Shown piece after piece: positions 1-6,409 of a stretch of 64,000 nucleotides of DNA. Position 1 is the stretch's first letter; the number at the start of each line of letters is the position of its first letter. The notes beneath the pieces were generated by a model that did not search any database, was not told where the DNA came from, and saw nothing but the letters and a program-made list of their open reading frames with translations. Both the position numbers and the translations under genes were made by a program. The stretch lies in the NCBI GenBank assembly GCA_902768665.1, contig CACXMA010000015.1, positions 1 to 64,000 on the forward strand, given 5' to 3'. This stretch comes from an uncultured Bacteroidia bacterium. GTDB taxonomy: Bacteria; Bacteroidota; Bacteroidia; Bacteroidales; UBA932.

Positions 1-83
1 AGTGATACAAGATACCTTGCTGCTCCACCGATGAAACTGCCTGCGCCAACGACCGCTATATTCTTGATGATGTCTGATACCAT
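1..83 (-). CDS. crcB: Fluoride channel CrcB/FluC, N-terminal fragment
   Basis: This gene runs off the left edge, so only 27 codons are visible. Translation from the ATG at 83 gives MVSDIIKNIAVVGAGSFIGG, then AARYLVS. That matches the first membrane helix of the small CrcB/FluC family, which has a hydrophobic stretch, a glycine-rich G-x-G-G-x-x-G-x-x-A-R-Y signature and a length of about 125 residues. Known members are dual-topology dimeric channels that export fluoride. I see no fluoride riboswitch upstream, only an 11-bp inverted repeat close to the start. The family call rests on a short but characteristic stretch. Confidence 0.72.
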   Translation of the reverse strand, partial: MVSDIIKNIAVVGAGSFIGGAARYLVS

Positions 84-92
84 TGAATTCCG

Positions 93-133
93 ATTTATCG
101 AAGCACCCCCTCGAAAATTTAACTTCGATAAAT
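93..133. repeat. 11-bp inverted repeat upstream of crcB
   Basis: ATTTATCGAAG at 93-103 is mirrored exactly by CTTCGATAAAT at 123-133, with a 19-bp loop. It ends about 10 bp before the crcB start on the minus strand, so a transcript hairpin could reach the ribosome-binding region. It could equally be a protein operator. Confidence 0.5.
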
Positions 134-254
134 TAGTCTCGGCAGCATCGAGGCTTCCTGCCGGGTCGCGCCTGGCGATGAAACCCTTGTCGGTCATTGA
201 CTTCAGCTGCTTCCGGATAGCGGATATGACTACTGCCGGATGGAGAAGGGGCAA

Positions 255-1823
255 TTATAAAATGGCCTCGTCCGTGCCATACTCTTTGATGGCCGTATCG
301 AAATCCTTCGCCCCGCCCGTCTCCCCGAACAATTTCCGGAGCAGGCGTACGCGGGTGTTGGTGACGGCCTGGGGAGTTGCAATGATCAGATTGGCAATTT
401 CAGAGGGGAGGAAATGATGGACGGTCAGAAGGCACACCTGCTGCTCCTTTGAACCGAGGGGAGACAGCAGTTCCCGTAACTTTGGACGCATGGCGTAAGA
501 GAGTTGGGCCAAAGCATTCATGTCCTCCTCCGGTGCCGGTTTGCCTTTGGCTGCGGCAGTATGCAGACGGGACAGAACATCTTTTATCTGGCGGGAGTTC
601 TCCCGCTGTTCACGCTCCTTCATCCGCCGCATCAGGGTGAGTTCCGTCCGCGTCAGATTATACTGCATCTGACTTTCCGCAAAACGGGCGTTGAGCAGGT
701 CCATACGACGCCGGTTATACCAGATGATCAGGGCAGAGAGTACTATCACGAGAAGGATGGCGGCAAGGAGGACGATGACCGTGCGATACTGCCGCCGCTC
801 TTTGATCTGCTCGTCAAACTGCGACTGCAGGTCGATGACAGCGGCGGCGTCGCTATGTTCATAGAGTCGATGATAAACCTCATTCAGGCGTTGGCTGAAT
901 TCCGCCACTCCCCGCAGGTCTCCCAGACGGTTCATATAGGTAATCAACTGCCGGTAGGACTGGATGGCGACATCGGGAGACAGGGATCCTGACAGCCTGT
1001 ACCATTGCTGGATGGCGGCTGCCGTATCTCCCTCTGCCAGGTAGATGTCGGCGAGCAGTTTTTCTCCTCTGTCGGTTGGAGAGATGAGCCGGGATTCCAT
1101 CAGGCAGCTTTTCGCCTCCCGGCACTGTCCGGTGCTCAACATATAGCTGGCGCAATTGACCAGATAGGTGGCCCGCACTTCTCCATGAGTGTCTTCGTAG
1201 TAGGGCTGAGCCTGCTGGGTATAATACCTCAGGCTGTCTTTCTGGCCCAGCATGTCGAAGGTCATGGCTATATTATTCAGCGTCTGAACGGTCCATTGCC
1301 TGTTGTCGCACTGCCTTGCAGCCCCCAATGCCTGCTTGTAGTAGCGAAACGTCAAAGCGTGGTTGCCCACATTGTCGTTCACGTCGCCAAGCACGCTGTA
1401 CAGATACCACTTGAAAGCCGGCAGGTCCAGGTCGCCGGACAGCAGCTCTGCCCGTTTCATCGACAGCACCGCCTCGTGCACCTGCTGCTGCCGGTACAGG
1501 ATGATGCCATGGTGGAGCAAGGCTCTGGAGAGGCGCTCATCGTCTCCGTGACGCTCATAGAAGTCTCTGCTGGCACGTATCAGCGAGTCTGACGCAGTGC
1601 TGAGCCCGCTGCGATGCAGGGCTTCCGTATAGAGAAGACCATATAGGGCCCGGTCGGCAGCGGTCATCGTCGTGTCGTTATAATAGGGAGACAGCATCCT
1701 GACGACCGAGTCGGGCTGGGTGAAGACAAGCTGCTCCGACCTGCTCAGCAGTTCATTGTGGGACTGCTCATGCGAACAGCCCACAATGACGAGTGCGAAT
1801 AATGCCAGCCAGTGGTGTTTCAT
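255..1823 (-). CDS. TPR lipoprotein with one membrane helix and C-terminal HTH-like domain
   Basis: The 522-residue protein starts with a lipoprotein signal (VIVGC, Cys16) and continues with tetratricopeptide-like helices to about residue 340. A transmembrane helix follows at about 347-368, flanked by arginines, then a charged coiled coil and a C-terminal region (about 472-500, LPSEIANLIIATPQAVTNTR) resembling a LuxR-type helix-turn-helix. This layout is common in Bacteroidetes one-component sensors, with outside TPRs and a cytoplasmic DNA-binding end. I chose the ATG at 1823, which overlaps the TGA of the upstream TonB-domain gene by one base (TGATG); an in-frame GTG lies one codon earlier. 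The target is unknown. Translational coupling suggests it works with the TonB-like protein. Confidence 0.7.
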   Translation of the reverse strand: MKHHWLALFALVIVGCSHEQSHNELLSRSEQLVFTQPDSVVRMLSPYYNDTTMTAADRALYGLLYTEALHRSGLSTASDSLIRASRDFYERHGDDERLSRALLHHGIILYRQQQVHEAVLSMKRAELLSGDLDLPAFKWYLYSVLGDVNDNVGNHALTFRYYKQALGAARQCDNRQWTVQTLNNIAMTFDMLGQKDSLRYYTQQAQPYYEDTHGEVRATYLVNCASYMLSTGQCREAKSCLMESRLISPTDRGEKLLADIYLAEGDTAAAIQQWYRLSGSLSPDVAIQSYRQLITYMNRLGDLRGVAEFSQRLNEVYHRLYEHSDAAAVIDLQSQFDEQIKERRQYRTVIVLLAAILLVIVLSALIIWYNRRRMDLLNARFAESQMQYNLTRTELTLMRRMKEREQRENSRQIKDVLSRLHTAAAKGKPAPEEDMNALAQLSYAMRPKLRELLSPLGSKEQQVCLLTVHHFLPSEIANLIIATPQAVTNTRVRLLRKLFGETGGAKDFDTAIKEYGTDEAIL

Positions 1824-2224
1824 CACATCCGAAACACAATGGGGAGATTGTATTTCACTCTGACCACCCTGCCTTTATCCATGCCTGGCGTCCATTTGGG
1901 CATGGCTTGCACCACCCGGATTGCTTCGGCATCGAGCGAGGGGAACACCTGCTTGGCCACGTGCACATCGGTTATACTTCCATCCGTTTCCACAACGAAT
2001 TGAACCATAACCCGCCCCTCCACTTTCTGCTTTGCGGCATCTTCCGGATACTTCATGTTGGTCTGCAGGAACTCAATCATAGCTTGCATGCCACCGGGAT
2101 ATTCCGGCATCTGTTCTACGGCGTCGAAGACCTTCTGATTTGTCTGCGAGACCACCGTCTTTTGCGCATGGGCCGTCATAAGGCCACACACGGCCATCAA
2201 TGAGATTAGAATCAGTTTCTTCAT
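1823..2224 (-). CDS. TonB C-terminal domain protein (secreted)
   Basis: The 133-residue protein has a signal peptide (MKKLILISLMAVCGLMTAHA) and then one TonB C-terminal domain. Typical features are the YPGG and YPEDA region, GRVMVQFVVETDG and a WTPGMDKGRVVRVKYNLPI end. It lacks the cytoplasmic start, membrane anchor and proline-rich spacer of a classic TonB, so it is probably a periplasmic TonB-like protein and not the energy transducer itself. The next gene (TPR/HTH lipoprotein) starts inside its stop codon. A promoter box lies about 50 bp upstream. Confidence 0.8.
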   Translation of the reverse strand: MKKLILISLMAVCGLMTAHAQKTVVSQTNQKVFDAVEQMPEYPGGMQAMIEFLQTNMKYPEDAAKQKVEGRVMVQFVVETDGSITDVHVAKQVFPSLDAEAIRVVQAMPKWTPGMDKGRVVRVKYNLPIVFRM

Positions 2225-2275
2225 TTTCTTTGCGATTTTAATCGTTCAACAATCTGTGCAGTTGTCCGGACGGAG

Positions 2276-2305
2276 CAAAAGTAGATGTTTTCCCGTTAGA
2301 ATCAA
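2276..2305 (-). promoter_or_regulatory. Promoter of the TonB/TPR pair
   Basis: On the minus strand, TACTTTTG (2276-2283) fits the -7 consensus TAnnTTTG, and a TTG lies 19 bp further upstream (2303-2305). The spacing is typical for the Bacteroidetes primary sigma factor. Confidence 0.6.
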
Positions 2306-2500
2306 AGAAAATGATTACACATTATTACACGCCTGCTATTCCATATGATGCTGTTTTACATTCTGGCCTTGCTGTCAGCACCGGCACCGCTGCTAAGCCA
2401 GATCCTCCCGAACAAAGTGCGTGGGTTCCCAGGGTTCTTCTCGCAGAGGTAGCGGTCTTCCGGCGGTTGTCTTTATGATTCTCAAGCCCGGGAAGCCGGA

Positions 2501-2914
2501 TCAAAGAGCGTCATAATGCGCATCGTCAACCGGCTCCAGCCACTGGTTGGAAGCGCCGTCCTGCACATCCTTGTGATAAGTCAGATGCTGGAACCAGGAA
2601 TCCTTCGCGGCTCCATGCCAGTGCTTTACCTCCGCGGGTACGGCGATGACGGTGCCGGGTGTCATGGGCACGGCCTCTTTCCCCCACTCCTGATACCAGC
2701 CGCGACCTGCGACACAGATCAGCACCTGCACCTGCTTATGGTGGATATGCCAGTTGTTGCGGCATCCGGGCTCGAAGGTAACATTGACTATACCGCCTTC
2801 CAAGGATGCCAGATAGCTATTCCCTGTGAAATACTGCGAATAGGCGGTATTAGGCTCACCTTTCGGCCAAACTGAAAAATCGATGGTCTTCATAAACTGA
2901 GTTTTAGGATTCAT
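2501..2914 (-). CDS. Cupin domain protein
   Basis: The 137-residue single-domain protein has a conserved cupin core: a metal-binding WHIHHKQ motif, GRGWYQEWGKEA, and a second motif around PAEVKHWHGAAKD. Small cupins of this type often accompany flavodoxin or aldo/keto reductase genes under an AraC regulator in Bacteroidales, and the adjacent genes here are a flavodoxin remnant and an AraC remnant. The substrate cannot be told from sequence. The start is either the ATG at 2914 or MKTID at 2893. It sits 7 bp downstream of the flavodoxin remnant, so it may have lost its original promoter. Confidence 0.8.
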   Translation of the reverse strand: MNPKTQFMKTIDFSVWPKGEPNTAYSQYFTGNSYLASLEGGIVNVTFEPGCRNNWHIHHKQVQVLICVAGRGWYQEWGKEAVPMTPGTVIAVPAEVKHWHGAAKDSWFQHLTYHKDVQDGASNQWLEPVDDAHYDAL

Positions 2915-2921
2915 CGTTTTT

Positions 2922-3524
2922 TCATAATGAGAGCGTTACGGTTATTTTCCCTTCTCCAGCCTTCAGAAAGGACTTCAAATCGTCCGGATTATCATACTCC
3001 ATCTTGCCGATACGGGTATAGTTCCAGGAGTTGCTGCCATAAAACAGCACGATCTGATTGCCGCTGTAAAGCATTACATCCCCGGGGTTGGTAGTAAAGT
3101 GCGAATCGCTTGCCGGAAGGGAGAACCCCAGCTCCCCAACCTTTTCGAATCCGCCGTAGTCGTCGGCTTCGTAGGAGATCGGGGCCACGGAAAGCTCCTT
3201 AACAAGAGCTTTTGTCGCGTCATTTTCTTCCATTGCGACAGGGAGAGTGTTCCCTCCGATACTGATTTTGATATGATCTGGCATAGAAGTAGAATCGTTG
3301 TTGAATTGAGTAAGCCACTGTTTGATGAGCGCGTCTTGGCGGCTGCGGTTGGCGTTGCTGATCCAAAGGCTCTCCCCGACAAATTTACCCTCCGGAATAA
3401 GCCTTTTCGCATCGGCCACGACCGACGAGATGCCGCTGGAGTAGCTGGAGACAATCAGGCCGATGGTCTTGCCGGCTATCCCGGGGCCCTCCTGAAACAG
3501 AAACGTCTGCATGATGGCAGCCAT
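2922..3524 (-). pseudogene. Flavodoxin/cyclophilin-like fusion lacking its N-terminal half
   Basis: About the first 65 residues match the C-terminal third of a long-chain flavodoxin (QTFL, GKTIGLIVSSYSSGIS, LIPEGKFV, IKQWL). A cyclophilin-like beta domain follows from about residue 85 (IKISIGGNTLPVAMEEN to the end, with NPGDVMLYSGNQIVLFYG). The FMN-phosphate loop that opens every flavodoxin is missing. The current ATG lies at a junction next to an AraC fragment pointing the other way. An 11-bp palindrome (3514-3524) supplies this apparent start. The cyclophilin-like part is intact, so a product may still be made, but not a working flavodoxin. Confidence 0.72.
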
Positions 3525-3902
3525 TACCTCCGCCAGCTTTCAAAAGAAGACCGGGCTTCGTCCGACCTGCTTAAACGCTTCCATCAACTGCTCCGGGATT
3601 ATTATCTGGAGGAGCGGCAACTGGACCTGGGCGTACCTTCCGTCCGTTACTGCGCCGGAGTGCTGGCCTACTCAGCCCGTTATCTGGGTGATGTCATTCA
3701 CCGGGCAACCGGTGGCACCGCCATCGGTTACATCCATTCCTTTGTCGTAGAGCAGGGCAAGAACCTCCTCATGAACGGGCACAACATAAGCGAAACCGCC
3801 CACCTGCTGGGCTTTGACTATCCCCACCATTTCACCCGCCTTTTCAAGAAAGTGACAGGGATCACGCCGAGGGATTTTCTGGGGAATCAGCGAAAAAAAT
3901 AG
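3513..3902 (+). pseudogene. AraC-family regulator, C-terminal fragment
   Basis: Recognisable AraC sequence starts at about 3522 (HYLRQLSKEDRASSDLLKRF) and runs through both helix-turn-helix units (VRYCAGVLAYSARYLGDVIH and ISETAHLLGFDYPHHFTRLF) to TGITPRDFLG and the stop. The N-terminal sensing domain, about 150-170 residues in this family, is gone. The open frame continues upstream to 3099, but there it is only antisense to the flavodoxin gene. Both genes are cut at the same point, which suggests one deletion across a former divergent promoter region. Confidence 0.75.
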
Positions 3903-3903
3903 T

Positions 3904-3911
3904 TATCTTTG
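3904..3911 (+). promoter_or_regulatory. -7 box of the ZIP transporter gene
   Basis: TATCTTTG ends 7 bases before the ATG at 3919. If transcription starts at the usual distance, the leader is only a few bases or absent. Confidence 0.55.
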
Positions 3912-3918
3912 CACGGCT

Positions 3919-4683
3919 ATGAACACGGATGCTGTATTGACTGCGCTGCTGATCCCCTTCGCCGGAACGGCCCTGGGATCAGCCTTTGTTTTTTTCATGA
4001 GAAACGAGATTCCCGGCAGGGTGCAGAAAGCGCTGCTGGGCTTTGCCTCCGGCGTCATGGTCGCGGCCTCGGTCTGGTCGCTGCTGATTCCCGCCATGGA
4101 AATGGACGCCGGCAATGTCTGGCCGGCGGTCGTCGGCCTGCTCGGCGGTTTCGCCTTCCTGCTGCTGATCGACTATGTAACTCCGCACATCCATGCCAGC
4201 GGTGAGGCGGAAGGCCCGCAGAGCCGCCTTTCCCGAACGACGAAACTGGCGCTGGCCGTCACGATCCACAATTTCCCGGAAGGGATGGCCGTCGGCGTCG
4301 CCATCGCCGGAGCCCTCAACGCAGGCTTCAGCGTCGCCGGGGCGCTTGCCCTTTCGCTCGGTATCGCCATCCAGAACCTGCCGGAAGGGGCCATCATCTC
4401 CATGCCCCTCAGGGCCGCCGGAAACAGCCGCTGGAAGTCCTTCTGGATCGGGAGTTTAAGCGGCATCGTAGAGCCCATCGGCGGCGCGCTCGTACTGCTG
4501 CTCGCCTCCGCGGTCACGCCCATGATGCCCTACCTGCTCGCGTTCGCGGCGGGCGCCATGCTCTATGTCGTCATCGAGGAGCTCATTCCGGAGACGGCGG
4601 AAGGAGCGCACTCCAACCTCGGCACCATCGGCTTCGCCCTCGGCTTTGCCCTGATGATGGTGCTGGATGTCGTGCTGGGCTAA
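3919..4683 (+). CDS. ZIP family metal transporter
   Basis: The 254-residue integral membrane protein has about eight hydrophobic helices. It carries the two ZIP signature motifs: HNFPEGMAVG in helix 4 and QNLPEGAIISMP in helix 5, whose His, Asn and Glu residues form the binuclear metal site. Members import zinc or other divalent cations into the cytoplasm, and the layout resembles the ZupT/GufA branch. A His-containing loop (TPHIHASGEAEG) precedes helix 4. Its TAA overlaps the stop codon of the convergent pyrG. The exact metal is not predictable. Confidence 0.9.
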   Translation: MNTDAVLTALLIPFAGTALGSAFVFFMRNEIPGRVQKALLGFASGVMVAASVWSLLIPAMEMDAGNVWPAVVGLLGGFAFLLLIDYVTPHIHASGEAEGPQSRLSRTTKLALAVTIHNFPEGMAVGVAIAGALNAGFSVAGALALSLGIAIQNLPEGAIISMPLRAAGNSRWKSFWIGSLSGIVEPIGGALVLLLASAVTPMMPYLLAFAAGAMLYVVIEELIPETAEGAHSNLGTIGFALGFALMMVLDVVLG

Positions 4684-6296
4684 TTCCCGGCTCCGTCTTT
4701 TTCCAGCGCCGCTTTGACGAAAGCGACAAAAAGCGGCTGCGGATGCTCCGGGGTGCTCTTATACTCCGGGTGGAACTGCGTCGCGATGAAGAAGGGATGG
4801 GCGGGCAGCTCGATGATCTCCACGAGCCCCGTATCGGGATTGACGCCGCTCACCTTCAGCCCCGCCGCCTCCAGCTCCCCGCGATAGGTATCGTTGAATT
4901 CGTAGCGGTGGCGATGGCGTTCGCTGATCATTTCGGTCCCATAGATCCGGCGCGCCAGGGAGCCCTCAGCCAGGCGGCACTTGTAGGCACCCAGACGCAT
5001 GGTTCCTCCCTTGACGGTCGTGCTCTTCTGGTCTTCCATCAGGTCGATGACAGGATGGAGCGTCTTCGGATCGACCTCGGTCGAAGCCGCATCCCTGTAC
5101 CCGAGCACGTTGCGGGCGAATTCCACCACCGCCATCTGCATGCCGAGGCAGATGCCGAAAAACGGAATGCCGTGCTCCCGTGCATACTTCACGGCCAGGA
5201 TCTTTCCCTCCAGTCCCCTCTCGCCGAAACCGGGCGCAACGAGAATGCCCTTCATCCCTCCGAGCAATTCCGCCGCATTGCCCTCATGAAGCTTTTCGGC
5301 ATGGACGGTATGGACCCTGACGCGGCAGTGCGCGGCGGCGCCGGCATGGACAAAACTTTCCTGGATGCTCTTGTAGGCGTCCTGCAGCTCGACATACTTG
5401 CCGACCAGCGCGATATCGACATCCCGTCCGGGGTGCTTCAGGCGCTCCAGAAAGGCCTTGAGGGCAGTCAGATCGGGCTCGGGGAGGTCCGAAATTCCCA
5501 GCTTGTCCACCACCATCCGATCCAGCCGTTCGGCCTCCATATTGAGCGGAACCTGGTAGATGCTCCAGGCATCGATGGATTGGATGACATGGCCGGGCTT
5601 GACATTGCAGAAAAGGGCGATTTTGTGCCGCAGCTCCGGCGTCAGCTCTTTTTCCGTACGGCAGACGATGATGTCCGGATGGACACCGAGGGCCTGCAGT
5701 TCCTGCACGGAATGCTGTGTGGGCTTTGTCTTGAGTTCCTGCGCGGCTTTCAGGAAAGGGATCAGCGTCAGGTGGATGGACAGGAAGTCTTCTTCCGGCA
5801 TCTCCCACTGCAACTGTCGCATCGCCTCCACAAAGGGCTGGCTTTCCATGTCGCCGACCGTGCCGCCAACCTCGGTGATGATGACGTCATACTCCCCCGT
5901 TTTTCCGAGCAGGAGCATCCGCCGCTTGATCTCGTCGGTGATGTGCGGCACGATCTGGACGGTTTTCCCGAGGTAGGCGCCTTCCCGCTCCCGCGTGATG
6001 ACGGTATGGTAGATCTTTCCGGTCGTGACGTTGTTGGCCTTGGAGGTGTGGATGCCGAGAAAGCGCTCGTAGTGCCCGAGGTCGAGGTCCGTTTCCGCCC
6101 CGTCTTCGGTCACATAGCATTCCCCGTGCTCGTAAGGATTGAGCGTTCCCGGGTCGATGTTGATGTAGGGGTCGAATTTCTGGATGGTGACGCGCAGCCC
6201 GCGGGCCTGCAGAAGCTTGGCGAGGGAAGCGGCGATGATGCCCTTGCCCAGCGAGGAGGCGACGCCTCCCGTGACGAAAACGTATTTGGTGTTCAT
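4680..6296 (-). CDS. pyrG: CTP synthase
   Basis: PyrG makes CTP from UTP, ATP and glutamine, the last step of de novo pyrimidine synthesis. The 538-residue length is normal. The synthetase domain opens with FVTGGVASSLGKGIIAASLA and contains KFDPYINIDPGTLNPYEHGE. The glutaminase domain (from about residue 290) has the nucleophile in FFGICLGMQ and the His-Glu pair in FHPEYKSTPEHPQP. It is transcribed toward the ZIP gene and shares stop-codon bases with it. A divergent promoter region of about 110 bp separates it from the receiver/PEP-binding gene. Confidence 0.98.
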   Translation of the reverse strand: MNTKYVFVTGGVASSLGKGIIAASLAKLLQARGLRVTIQKFDPYINIDPGTLNPYEHGECYVTEDGAETDLDLGHYERFLGIHTSKANNVTTGKIYHTVITREREGAYLGKTVQIVPHITDEIKRRMLLLGKTGEYDVIITEVGGTVGDMESQPFVEAMRQLQWEMPEEDFLSIHLTLIPFLKAAQELKTKPTQHSVQELQALGVHPDIIVCRTEKELTPELRHKIALFCNVKPGHVIQSIDAWSIYQVPLNMEAERLDRMVVDKLGISDLPEPDLTALKAFLERLKHPGRDVDIALVGKYVELQDAYKSIQESFVHAGAAAHCRVRVHTVHAEKLHEGNAAELLGGMKGILVAPGFGERGLEGKILAVKYAREHGIPFFGICLGMQMAVVEFARNVLGYRDAASTEVDPKTLHPVIDLMEDQKSTTVKGGTMRLGAYKCRLAEGSLARRIYGTEMISERHRHRYEFNDTYRGELEAAGLKVSGVNPDTGLVEIIELPAHPFFIATQFHPEYKSTPEHPQPLFVAFVKAALEKDGAGN

Positions 6297-6373
6297 GTTC
6301 CGGCAGTTTTTATACCGGGCTGTAAATGTACAAAAAAATCCCGGATAAATACCTACAAGCTATTGATTTTTCT

Positions 6374-6381
6374 TATATTTG
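6374..6381 (+). promoter_or_regulatory. -7 box of the receiver/PEP-binding gene
   Basis: TATATTTG lies 28 bp before the ATG at 6410. It falls inside the longest open frame (ATG 6326), which argues that the earlier ATG is not the real start. A short hairpin (GAGTC/GACTC) lies in the leader. Confidence 0.6.
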
Positions 6382-6409
6382 CGAGTCGACCAAGGACTCG
6401 TTTAAACTT

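Noticed and set aside
84-254. Open frame upstream of crcB on the minus strand, in frame with it (reads like RKQLKSMTDKGFIARRD)
   Set aside because: It begins right after the TPR-gene stop and has no recognisable family. It may be an old remnant but cannot be supported as a gene.
84-254. Fluoride riboswitch before crcB
   Set aside because: I could not find the conserved crcB-motif helices or the 3' pseudoknot sequence; only an 11-bp inverted repeat is visible.
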